Below, one piece after another: positions 8,467 to 16,173 of a DNA stretch of 64,000 nucleotides (the first letter of the stretch is position 1; each line of letters starts with the position of its first letter). The stretch covers positions 1 to 64,000 of the forward strand of contig NZ_QFWT01000013.1 of assembly GCF_003144035.1 (NCBI RefSeq), read 5' to 3'. The notes beneath the pieces were generated by a model. The model was given only the letters and a program-made list of their open reading frames with translations. It was not told where the DNA came from and did not search any database. Position numbers and translations under genes: made by a program. Source of the stretch: Vibrio albus. GTDB taxonomy: Bacteria; Pseudomonadota; Gammaproteobacteria; Enterobacterales; Vibrionaceae.

Positions 8467-9846
8467 TTATCTTCCCCGATATCGCCTGAGTTCCCGCGCG
8501 GGTATAGATACAGGCAGTTTAAAAGGCTGCTCATTGTCATCCAGAGCAGTTAGTTCTCCCTTCAGAGGTATACTACGATATTTGACAGGCAATACTATTG
8601 ATGAGTCTGTAATGTGGGTATACAGGCCCCGTTGCGGGAAGCTCAGCAAGATATTGCGCAGGCCTTCGGTACGAATGACAAGACGAGATGCTTCTTGCTC
8701 AAAATTGACCCACGCTCGAGGTACTCTTGAGTGAAAACGAATATCTGCTTTTCTCACCTTCCGCATCCCGCTCAAATCGGTATAGTAAATCGACCACATT
8801 ACTTCTGAGCACAGCTCCGAATAAGCGGGAAGCCTTATGGTGAGTAACTCATAGAGCGGCTCGTTATTTCCTTCGTACAGCCATTCACCTGTTTGTTCAT
8901 TTTGAATCCGAACATCAGATGCCCACTGAATGTTAACCTCTGCAACAGCACTGGCGTCAAAGACCATAAAGTCCGTATTCTGTATTTCAACCAGTGGCTC
9001 CGGAGTCATTACATTGATGATAACTTCAGATCGGCAGGCAGCCTCTTCTGTATAGAGAACATGTTGTGATACCGCTGAGGCTACCACTTCAATCCGGTGC
9101 TCTGAATACCGGGATACCGGGATACGGTAGCTGTTTCCGACCAGATGCTGCGCTTCTCTGAATTCTTCACCTTCGACCCGGTACAAAAGTGTTACCTCTG
9201 CTGCATTTTCTGCAGACAGAGTTACATCAAACTCTCTTGATGAAAAAGTAACCTCATCAGGAAGCCCCAGATGGATTGAAGGAATCAGCGGCCGCACATT
9301 AACCGTGGTATGGCTTTGCTGGATGGCCTCTTGCGTATATTCCGCATGTACCGAGCTGACCTTTGTCAGAATATCTACCTGGCTGGTCCACTCTTCCACA
9401 GGTATCCTATAAAGGTTTGGGGCAGTAGGTTGCAGTTCGGTATATTCACCGCCTGCAGTCTTGTACATAAGGGTTTGAGCACAGCTGTTTTTGCACTGCA
9501 GACGAACCAGAAGCTCATCTTGCTCAAAAACAATCTCAGCAGGTGCATCAATAAACACCTCGGGGATCAGAACAAGAGGAGATATTTTTTTTTCTGCTAC
9601 CATCCTCCCCTGGTTATTATACAGATACACGATGTAGTCCCTGTTTTCAGAAAGTTCAAGGGGGTAGTCTTGTCTTCCGGGCTGAAAAAGAGGGCCTCCA
9701 TCGATGGAGGCGGTCACGTTTGATCCGCTAAACCTGATATTAACAACGGAACCGATATCAGGAACTGAGGGAACCCAGTGAATATCTGAAAATAACCCGC
9801 CAATGCCCTGACTGGCAAATATGTGTAAGTCTTGTATTCCGGCCAT
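8467..9846 (-). CDS. Cytoplasmic Ig-like repeat protein
   Basis: The 459-residue protein consists mainly of tandem beta-sandwich-like units of about 95 residues. Two units are clearly homologous. One has NLYRIPVEEW then AEYTQEA and TTVNV (about residues 140-185). The next has NSYRIPVSRY then VLYTEEA and VIINV (about 235-280). A more diverged unit follows (about 285-380). No signal peptide or membrane segment is visible, so these Ig-like domains would be intracellular, suggesting a binding or scaffold role. Start: a TTG at 9852 lies too close to AGGAG, while ATG 9846 has 6-nt spacing and is preferred. It is the last gene of the minus-strand run 14144-8467. Function is unknown. Confidence 0.65.
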   Translation of the reverse strand: MAGIQDLHIFASQGIGGLFSDIHWVPSVPDIGSVVNIRFSGSNVTASIDGGPLFQPGRQDYPLELSENRDYIVYLYNNQGRMVAEKKISPLVLIPEVFIDAPAEIVFEQDELLVRLQCKNSCAQTLMYKTAGGEYTELQPTAPNLYRIPVEEWTSQVDILTKVSSVHAEYTQEAIQQSHTTVNVRPLIPSIHLGLPDEVTFSSREFDVTLSAENAAEVTLLYRVEGEEFREAQHLVGNSYRIPVSRYSEHRIEVVASAVSQHVLYTEEAACRSEVIINVMTPEPLVEIQNTDFMVFDASAVAEVNIQWASDVRIQNEQTGEWLYEGNNEPLYELLTIRLPAYSELCSEVMWSIYYTDLSGMRKVRKADIRFHSRVPRAWVNFEQEASRLVIRTEGLRNILLSFPQRGLYTHITDSSIVLPVKYRSIPLKGELTALDDNEQPFKLPVSIPARELRRYRGR

Positions 9847-9914
9847 AAACAACTCCTTTTATTGTCTTTAATTACTTAACGATAAAAGGAGCTGCTTTTT
9901 TCAGTTTTCCGCCG

Positions 9915-10439
9915 TTAAATATCGAATTCTACGATCAGCTTATCGAGTATACGATAGCCGTAGTGCTCGATATCCGGATTTAATCTGCCTTCACCTTCAA
10001 TAAAATCACCTTCATCCATCAGCTCTCCCTGAGCCAGCAGCAAGGTCTGACCTCCGTCGCAGATACAGAAGGAAACCTCTCCGGCAGTCACCTCACCCGG
10101 GAATATCGGCATTCCATCCTCACTTTCGATGTTGATACTGAGCTTTTTCCCGCCAAGGTGCTCTTTAAGATCCAGACTGAGCCTGCCATTCACACGCTGA
10201 ACATCATCAAACCATGCATGTTCAGGTGTATCGGCTGACGCCGCTGCCGCTTTCATTTCCAGCGAAATGATATTGTCCTGTTTAACTTCTTCGGAATCAT
10301 CATTCCTAGCCCGGGAAATAGCCTCCTGAATAAAGTCAGGCAGCTCTTCAAACGCCTGCTGATGGTCTGATTGTCTTTCTTGCTCAACTAACATCAGGGC
10401 TTTTATAAATTTTCTGTCAAAGTCTCTCATTATATCCAT
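9915..10439 (-). CDS. Hypothetical protein of the conjugation-like operon
   Basis: The 174-residue acidic protein has a helical N-terminal third (about 1-65) and a beta-rich remainder. I do not recognise a family. The C-terminal half contains ICDGGQTLLLAQGEL and ends in IVEFDI. It begins 5 nt after the stop of the sigma-like gene, so the two are probably translationally coupled; ATG 10430 (codon 4) is an alternative start with better Shine-Dalgarno spacing. Tight coupling suggests that it works with or binds the upstream sigma-like protein, but this is inferred from spacing only. Confidence 0.65.
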   Translation of the reverse strand: MDIMRDFDRKFIKALMLVEQERQSDHQQAFEELPDFIQEAISRARNDDSEEVKQDNIISLEMKAAAASADTPEHAWFDDVQRVNGRLSLDLKEHLGGKKLSINIESEDGMPIFPGEVTAGEVSFCICDGGQTLLLAQGELMDEGDFIEGEGRLNPDIEHYGYRILDKLIVEFDI

Positions 10440-10444
10440 CCTGT

Positions 10445-11449
10445 TTAGTCAGCCATTAAATTAGACAATTCGTCAGTAAAATACTTATTATGTTTTTTGT
10501 ACACTCCGGTACCACACGCGGGCTCCATTATCAGGCCCAACACCTGACAGCGAAGGCGATGAGTCGACATAATCGGCGCATCAAGTTCTCTCAAATAGGC
10601 CAGGACTACCGAATTTTCAAGCGTACTGGTAAAATCAGGGTCCTCTTCAGCTAATACTGAGTATTTCATTAATGCATCTGAAAACCTATTAGTCAGAGCC
10701 ATATCACCGAACAGTGAGCGATGGACTGGAATATCAATACCTTCATGAGCAGCTGTTATACCCTTAGGTACCTTTTCTACGCAGTGCAGGTTAAAGGCTT
10801 CACTCCTAGCCATAACAATAAGCTCAGCTAACTTCTGACACTCTGCTATTTCTTCCGGAGAATCAAATTGAATAAAACCAATGCATAATCCATCTTTATC
10901 TCTTTTATTTCTATTTTTATCTTCTTCCTCTTTTTTTTTCTTTTTATCTTTTTCCTCTTTTTTAAGCACATTTTGTTGATCTACACCCAAATATTCCTTC
11001 TCCGACTTTAAATATAAGTTAGAGTTAAATCCTTGGGTATCATCTTTCTCATTAGTCTCTATATCAACAATATTTTTATTTCTTTCATGTCGGCCATCAT
11101 ATGTTATCCGGTCAATATATCGAGAATTGATCATTGTTCTTATATGCTGTTCTACAGGATAATAAGCATTATCCTTTGAGACAAAATACTTGTTTCCTCT
11201 AACAAAAACCTTTTCTGTAAGCAATCGAGTGTTATGGAAAGAAAGGATCACATCCTGAGCCAAATCATCCGCACTACTTTCATACCCCGAACCAGCCAAT
11301 TTATTTATAGCCGCTTTGAGAGCAATATCGCTGATAAAACGATACATATTACTGATCAATTTGCGATGAAACGGATTATTTATATCAAGTAAATGATACT
11401 CACCAGAAGAGTTTTCTTGTTTTACCTCATCATGAACTAGTTGAGTCAT
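10445..11449 (-). CDS. Sigma-70 region-2-like protein with charged linker
   Basis: The 334-residue protein has an N-terminal helical domain, about 25-125, that resembles sigma-70 region 2. SADDLAQDVILSFH corresponds to the DAEDLVQDVFLRLW type of motif, followed by IRTMINSRYIDRITYDGR where sigma factors have the DNA-melting helix. A low-complexity Lys/Glu linker occupies about 165-188. The C-terminal part (190-334) is helical and shows no obvious region-4 helix-turn-helix, so this is not a standard sigma factor. The coding strand contains an A9 run (10931-10939) in the linker, a potential slippage site. AAGGATAAATT precedes the ATG. It might be a diverged regulator of the cluster. Confidence 0.5.
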   Translation of the reverse strand: MTQLVHDEVKQENSSGEYHLLDINNPFHRKLISNMYRFISDIALKAAINKLAGSGYESSADDLAQDVILSFHNTRLLTEKVFVRGNKYFVSKDNAYYPVEQHIRTMINSRYIDRITYDGRHERNKNIVDIETNEKDDTQGFNSNLYLKSEKEYLGVDQQNVLKKEEKDKKKKKEEEDKNRNKRDKDGLCIGFIQFDSPEEIAECQKLAELIVMARSEAFNLHCVEKVPKGITAAHEGIDIPVHRSLFGDMALTNRFSDALMKYSVLAEEDPDFTSTLENSVVLAYLRELDAPIMSTHRLRCQVLGLIMEPACGTGVYKKHNKYFTDELSNLMAD

Positions 11450-11508
11450 AATTTATCCTTATTCATTGTTTCCATTAGGGAGCCGGGAGACCCAGCCCCA
11501 ACAGTTCT

Positions 11509-11733
11509 CTATCCTTTATTAATAGAAGTGATATTACTGCTGATATAAGGCGCAACCTTCATGTCTTTCCATTCACTCGCACGTTCTGATGTCACGAGCT
11601 CACCGGTCTTATTAACATAATTAACCGAGGTAACATTTGAAGGCACCACATCCCCCATTTTCGTGTTCTCCGGAACACTGAAGATCTCTCCGTCAAAGAT
11701 GACATCAATAACTTTACTGCTTTTATTACCCAT
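11509..11733 (-). CDS. Candidate ubiquitin-like (beta-grasp) protein
   Basis: The 74-residue protein reads as two N-terminal strands with a turn (IDVIFDGEIFSVPENT), a short helix-like stretch, then a strand pair and a C-terminal tail ending INKG. This order resembles ThiS/MoaD/ubiquitin-like beta-grasp proteins, whose C-terminal Gly is adenylated by an E1. Supporting context: an E1-JAB fusion lies in the same operon. Members of the PRTRC-type cassette, which also combines E1, JAB and E2-like genes, encode a protein of similar size ending in a Lys-Gly motif. The weak points are the single terminal Gly rather than Gly-Gly and the low overall similarity to any family I can recall. A T-fold or unrelated small protein remains possible. 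Confidence 0.45.
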   Translation of the reverse strand: MGNKSSKVIDVIFDGEIFSVPENTKMGDVVPSNVTSVNYVNKTGELVTSERASEWKDMKVAPYISSNITSINKG

Positions 11734-11785
11734 AACTCCACCCTCTAATTTATTTCTGATTTAACTGCCGTTTATCACTCACTCA

Positions 11786-12583
11786 TCAAGAAGTTTTAAT
11801 ACAGGTAATCACCTCCTGGTCTGTATCAATACGAAATTCTGGCAGGGAACGGCGCAAAAGCTTTATTACATCATGCCTGGAGATACGACTTTCCCAGCCT
11901 TTAATCAGATAAGTCCTCAGCAGTGTTTTCACCCATCTGTAATTCAGTTGTGTTTTTTCCTCGCTGAGACCATTATTGGCAAGAAACAGATCCCGTCTGG
12001 CCATTTCTTCTGCCGGAATAGACAATCCCCGCACCAACTGCCAGCGAATATCATGATGTACCGGACAGCTGTCCCTCAGAACCCGGGAACCAAAACCGTT
12101 AATCAGTAACACAGTATCAAGCCCTGATTGGGAGAAATGCCCGAGATGTATACTGTAGTTACAGTCATTAGCCCACAGAGCAACAGGCCGCCCGGCTCTG
12201 TATGCCTGACTCATGTCCCATAAAATATTCTCGTCGGCTAACGTCTTACCTGCAGCCGTAACAGGAGGCGTATCAATCAATGAATACTGATGGTTTTCTG
12301 CTATCGGGTGTTTATTCAAATAACCATAAATACGAATTTCTACGGATTCACCCGGAAAGTAAGTGTCTTTAATTAATTCAATCAACTCCGGAAATTTATT
12401 TCTCATGCTGCGGGCAGCATCACTCTCCCCTCCGGCCACGTTATCCAGATCAATTAACAAAAGTCGAGAATCGGTAACAGGTTCGGACCGTTGTCCCTCG
12501 TTATCATCTACACAGGTAACAGACTGCGGTACTGATTTATTCCCCTTGTTAAATCGATGCTTCCAATAACTTAATATGTTCAT
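11786..12583 (-). CDS. NYN/PIN-like putative nuclease
   Basis: The 265-residue protein has a domain at about 40-175 that fits the NYN (PIN-like) nuclease pattern. LLLIDLDNV gives an early Asp pair; DENILWDMSQAY supplies a second acidic position; ALWANDCNYSIHLGHF corresponds to the SgDgDF-type motif followed by a helix and G-LDTVLLI. NYN domains cleave RNA with metal bound to such acidic residues. The C-terminal 90 residues are basic and helical and may bind nucleic acid. AAGGAG sits 8 nt before ATG 12583; the upstream TTG at 12589 is too close. The gene lies between the E1-JAB and the Ubl candidate. The motif match is by eye and partial, so activity is not certain. Confidence 0.5.
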   Translation of the reverse strand: MNILSYWKHRFNKGNKSVPQSVTCVDDNEGQRSEPVTDSRLLLIDLDNVAGGESDAARSMRNKFPELIELIKDTYFPGESVEIRIYGYLNKHPIAENHQYSLIDTPPVTAAGKTLADENILWDMSQAYRAGRPVALWANDCNYSIHLGHFSQSGLDTVLLINGFGSRVLRDSCPVHHDIRWQLVRGLSIPAEEMARRDLFLANNGLSEEKTQLNYRWVKTLLRTYLIKGWESRISRHDVIKLLRRSLPEFRIDTDQEVITCIKTS

Positions 12584-12716
12584 ATCCAAGCTCCTTCTGC
12601 TGTATTTACTGATAAAACGGCGTCAGATTTATTTTTTTTCATTTTTTCAGTCTTTTTTATAAAAACTTTTTTATCTAAATTGGAAATAAAAAAATAACCC
12701 TCTGATTTTTATCACC

Positions 12717-14144
12717 TTAATCAGATTGAACTTCCTGTTTATTATCAACAGGAAGTACTCCATCCCCTCTTACCGTCGCACAAAACGCACATTGATGATT
12801 AACCATACTCGCGGGTAAATCACTTACCCGAAGTCTGGATCGTTTTCCGCTTACGCCGTCAGTAAAGACTGAAAAAGCCGCATTATCTGAAGAGCCTGAT
12901 ACCAGTAAAGAAACTTCATCCAGAAGGTCACTTACTGCGCGCATGTTCAGCGAATAGATCTGCTCGGCAGGCGTTGAGTTATTATCCGAGCCGGTGCAAT
13001 AGCCGGATTTTCGTTGTTCAGCCAGAATATTTTTATTTACAAAACGTTCCGGTACTTTTTTCTCATAGAATGGTTGAGGGGTGCAGTAACCACAGGGTGT
13101 GCGTCCCGGAACGATAATAGACACCCGAGTAGCATCACGACGCCCTCCTCTTTCGAAAAAGATGCGGCTGCCGATATCCAGATAAGGAAGATTAAGATGA
13201 ACAGCCGTCTGATTGAGGTACCAACGTGATTCATTGTTGTCCACGCATCCCAGTATCAAATCACAATCTCTGAGGTGCTGCTGTGCATCAGGCTGATATA
13301 CAAGCTCCATGCAGGTTTCTATATCAGTATCCGGAAAGATTCTTTTCAGGTGTTCTGCTACGACCTGGATTTTGGGCTTTCCGATATCCCCTTCTCCGGC
13401 ACCCTGAAGGCGATTAAGGTTGTGATACTCAACCCTGTCAGCATCGATCAAAGTCAACCGCCGAAACCCCATTCTCACCAGGCCTTCAGCTGCAATACTG
13501 CCGCTTCCTCCACAGCCAACAACCGCTACATTGAGGTTTTTAATCAGTGGATCCGCATCCTGTAGCCAGGGCTGACGAGAATGAAGCATATCCGGATATC
13601 TATCTACAGTGCTGTCCAGACGTCGTATCGGAATATCATTCACCAACAGACGAACAGGATGAAATCCCCATTCACCAGTTGGCATTCGAACTGGTATACG
13701 GGCAGCCCACTGCGTTTTCCCTATCACTATAGAAACAGGTATAAGTTCTATACCTGCTTCTTTACTTACACGGTCATATGTTTTAGCCAGTTCCCGGTCA
13801 GATCTATCATCAACTGAACTAAAAACAGCCTCGTTGCTAAACCAGTGATCATGAATATTCAGAATATAAACCCGGGAGTGAGAATAAAATTTCGCCTCTT
13901 CTATCGCTCTGGCAACCACTTGCTGATGCTCATCTGCACAGATCTCAACTGAGTGAGATGAAATAAATTGTTCAGGAATAAACAGGTTGCCTGTCAGGGC
14001 CAAGGAAAGCACCGTCCCCCGGAGAGTTACTTTGTGTGTATGTATTTCTCTGGCTATAGCGAAAGAAAAATGCTCTTTCTTATCAGAAAGGTGCTTGTTA
14101 GTTAGAAACTGAAAAACCTCAGGAGAAAGTCGAAGTGTTGTCAT
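12717..14144 (-). CDS. JAB (JAMM) isopeptidase - E1 (ThiF-type) fusion protein
   Basis: The 475-residue protein joins two ubiquitin-pathway enzymes. The N-terminal JAB domain has the full JAMM zinc signature: His98-x-His100, then Ser109-x-x-Asp112, with Glu24 as likely catalytic acid. The E1 domain starts near 200 with VVGCGGSGS (208-216), then LIDADRVEYHNLNR (232-245) and GKPK (255-258), typical of adenylation of a C-terminal Gly. Four Cys (351, 354, 452, 455) form two CxxC pairs that likely bind zinc. Cys383 in SGYCTGSDN lies in the crossover-loop region and is a candidate thioester Cys. Such fusions process and activate ubiquitin-like proteins in CBASS-related, Bil/Bub-like and PRTRC cassettes. 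It is the first gene of a minus-strand operon, with a good Shine-Dalgarno. Confidence 0.9.
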   Translation of the reverse strand: MTTLRLSPEVFQFLTNKHLSDKKEHFSFAIAREIHTHKVTLRGTVLSLALTGNLFIPEQFISSHSVEICADEHQQVVARAIEEAKFYSHSRVYILNIHDHWFSNEAVFSSVDDRSDRELAKTYDRVSKEAGIELIPVSIVIGKTQWAARIPVRMPTGEWGFHPVRLLVNDIPIRRLDSTVDRYPDMLHSRQPWLQDADPLIKNLNVAVVGCGGSGSIAAEGLVRMGFRRLTLIDADRVEYHNLNRLQGAGEGDIGKPKIQVVAEHLKRIFPDTDIETCMELVYQPDAQQHLRDCDLILGCVDNNESRWYLNQTAVHLNLPYLDIGSRIFFERGGRRDATRVSIIVPGRTPCGYCTPQPFYEKKVPERFVNKNILAEQRKSGYCTGSDNNSTPAEQIYSLNMRAVSDLLDEVSLLVSGSSDNAAFSVFTDGVSGKRSRLRVSDLPASMVNHQCAFCATVRGDGVLPVDNKQEVQSD

Positions 14145-14297
14145 ATCGTTGTCCTTATATGCCTGACTTATACAAGAGATAACGAGGTGATTTCAGGTCA
14201 ATTTCAAAATCAGCAAAAAATTTTTTTCCATAAAATTGAAAACCAGCTTCCGCGGCTTCGTTTATCTCATATCAAGATAAGAAATCGGAGCAATTAC

Positions 14298-14720
14298 ATG
14301 ACCAGACAAAATCTACTCCAACAGGAAAAAACCATAATCACACAGTGGCTGAATAAAACAGCTCCCGGGACTAAGCATGTGGTAGAACTGGGGCCGTCGG
14401 GAAACAGTATGCAAATAGAAAACTTTCCACTGACAGAGGACAGTTGTATAGAGCTGTTACTTATTCTGGATCGTTACCCTGAATCAGCTCCAATGGGAAT
14501 ATACATCCGAAATTCACCAGAAAACAAAAGACTAATACAGTGTCAGACCGGAACGTCTAATAGCGGTACATGTTCAGCATCCGGATCCTCTTTTTGGATG
14601 CACATCAATTTTGAACCAGCCCCAAATTGGGCTGTTGCCCCTGAAGACTTAGGTAAAAAGAGTAGCTTATTAAGTTTTTTAAAATCGATACAAAAAAAAC
14701 ATAGCCAATTTAACAGATAA
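14298..14720 (+). CDS. E2 (UBC)-like protein, second paralogue
   Basis: The 140-residue protein is divergent from the E1-JAB gene and paralogous to the one at 1549. It has an N-terminal helix (TRQNLLQQEKTIITQWL), a strand, ILDRYPESAPMGIYIR at about 55-70, a Cys/Ser-rich loop, then FWMHINFEPAPNW and a C-terminal helix LLSFLKSI. This matches the E2 order of YP-turn, strand, Trp strand and final helix found in the prokaryotic E2 family next to E1-JAB genes. Cysteines occur in the loop, but none aligns with a cysteine of the paralogue, so a catalytic role is uncertain. The frame opens earlier (14187), but CGGAG 7 nt upstream supports ATG 14298. Confidence 0.5.
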   Translation: MTRQNLLQQEKTIITQWLNKTAPGTKHVVELGPSGNSMQIENFPLTEDSCIELLLILDRYPESAPMGIYIRNSPENKRLIQCQTGTSNSGTCSASGSSFWMHINFEPAPNWAVAPEDLGKKSSLLSFLKSIQKKHSQFNR

Positions 14721-14748
14721 GAAACGGAAACAAATACAGGAGATGATT

Positions 14749-14952
14749 ATGGACATTTTTGATATGTATCGCTCTGGATTCAAGAGAGGATACGAGCATG
14801 GTTCTTCCGGAAAAAGAAGAATGGCTGCATGGGAGCTAATTTTAACAAAACCTGTAATCTGGTTACCGGGAGTAAATATTTTCAGTTATTTGGAAGGTTA
14901 CATAATGGGATACAGAGATGGTATTACAACTCTGCGAGTAAGAATAAATTAA
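14749..14952 (+). CDS. Small hypothetical protein with paired GY-G motifs
   Basis: The 67-residue product contains two similar short motifs. One is YRSGFKRGYEHGSSG near the start and the other YLEGYIMGYRDG near the end, each with aromatic-Gly spacing of three to four. The middle (WELILTKPVIWLPGV) is hydrophobic and could insert in or lie on a membrane. GGAG lies 6 nt before ATG 14749, favouring it over ATG 14743. It follows the second E2-like gene with a 28-bp gap and is probably co-transcribed. I do not recognise the family; a small partner or substrate of the conjugation-like system is possible. Confidence 0.55.
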   Translation: MDIFDMYRSGFKRGYEHGSSGKRRMAAWELILTKPVIWLPGVNIFSYLEGYIMGYRDGITTLRVRIN

Positions 14953-15047
14953 ACGAATAAGCTCATAACAATTAAACCAGAGTAACTATTTCAGTTTTTG
15001 TAAGTTACTCACTTCTTATCCGGCCATGAACTACTACAGGGAACAGC

Positions 15048-16088
15048 ATGAAGCTCAGACACATATTCTGCCTATTGGCTGTCACCGCTCTCTGTCTGGT
15101 AGGGCTGGCTTACCGGCTCGCCAGCTCTGCCTATGACGGGTTCGTGGCTGACGTTGAATCTTACAATGAAGAAATGTACTACAAGGAAGCTGACAGCAAC
15201 CCTGACTGGAAGCCGCCGGAGAAGCCGGTGCCCAACACCTGTTTTGTTCCGGGGCATGAGTCGTTCAGAAAAACTGAGCATACCCTGGAGCAGGGTATGT
15301 TTCAGCTTAACCTTTATGCCAGGCCGGGACTGATAGGGGACAAAAATCAGTTCTTCCGCAACTTAAAGAAAAGGCTTTCAGCCATCCAGGGCTTCTATAC
15401 CGATGTGCTGGGAGCAGAGAACCTGCGGACAGTGAAGGCAAGCATTCACATGTATCCCGATAAAAAAACGCTCGAGAAAGCACTAAAGGAGGAAATATCC
15501 CCAAATACAAACGGTTTCTATCGGTTCGGAAACGGGAATATTTATCTTCTGTATAAGAGCCCGGAGCAGGGCCTGAGAACCACCGTCCATGAAATAACGC
15601 ATGCCTCTAACCACAGACTTGCAGGTGATTTGGCGGCCTGGTTAGATGAGGGAACGGCGGAGGTGTTCAGCCAGCTCGAAGAAAAGAAGCCGGGCGAGTT
15701 TCATGCAGGGGCATCAAGGTGGACGACCGACCGGGGCGATCTGAAATTCCGCCCTTTAAGCCTGGCAACGACTCTCAGGATCAATACGTATCCGGACAAA
15801 AAAATATACACAAGCAAGAACTTTATTTACTCAAATGGCTGGCTGTTTTCCGAGTTTCTGGTAACGACGAAACTGGGCAGGACGTTGATGAAAGAAATCC
15901 TGCTCAGAGAGCGGAAAGAGCCGTGCTCGGCCATGGATGAGGATGACTTTCACCACATGTTTGCAGCTTCCGGCCGGGATGTGGAAGCCGAGTATGACCG
16001 GTGGATGTATGAACTGTACGGTTATGACTATCCGTACCTGAGTGAATCACGCAGCTTAAAGCTGCAGGCAGGGACAAGCATCCGATGA
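15048..16088 (+). CDS. Membrane-anchored or secreted zinc metallopeptidase (gluzincin type)
   Basis: The 346-residue protein starts with a basic residue pair and a hydrophobic segment (about 4-24) that acts as signal peptide or anchor, so the catalytic part should be periplasmic. HEITH at 181-185 is the zinc-binding HExxH, and WLDEGTAEVF places Glu201 as third ligand, the pattern of DUF1570 and peptidase MA-like proteins. The substrate is unknown. A Shine-Dalgarno-like AGGGAA precedes ATG 15048. Base composition is more GC-rich than the E2-like genes just upstream, which suggests a different source. It is followed by an exported Lcl-domain protein with an 85-bp gap, and the two may be co-expressed. 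Confidence 0.8.
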   Translation: MKLRHIFCLLAVTALCLVGLAYRLASSAYDGFVADVESYNEEMYYKEADSNPDWKPPEKPVPNTCFVPGHESFRKTEHTLEQGMFQLNLYARPGLIGDKNQFFRNLKKRLSAIQGFYTDVLGAENLRTVKASIHMYPDKKTLEKALKEEISPNTNGFYRFGNGNIYLLYKSPEQGLRTTVHEITHASNHRLAGDLAAWLDEGTAEVFSQLEEKKPGEFHAGASRWTTDRGDLKFRPLSLATTLRINTYPDKKIYTSKNFIYSNGWLFSEFLVTTKLGRTLMKEILLRERKEPCSAMDEDDFHHMFAASGRDVEAEYDRWMYELYGYDYPYLSESRSLKLQAGTSIR

Positions 16089-16173
16089 ACCCGGAAATTT
16101 TTGCTTTTCAGCAGGGGAGTTTTATGGCTATTCTTAATCTCCGCGAAATAGTTAACCGACAAAGGTAAGCAGT

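Noticed and set aside
12322..12345. Single ATAACCATAAATAC site as a Tn7-like end repeat
   Set aside because: It lies alone inside the NYN-like coding region without tandem copies or a TGT tip.
1549..14952. Classification as CBASS or Bil
   Set aside because: No CD-NTase or nucleotide-activated effector is present, so not CBASS. The Bil gene set has separate E1 and JAB proteins and a different Ubl, so neither label fits on present evidence.
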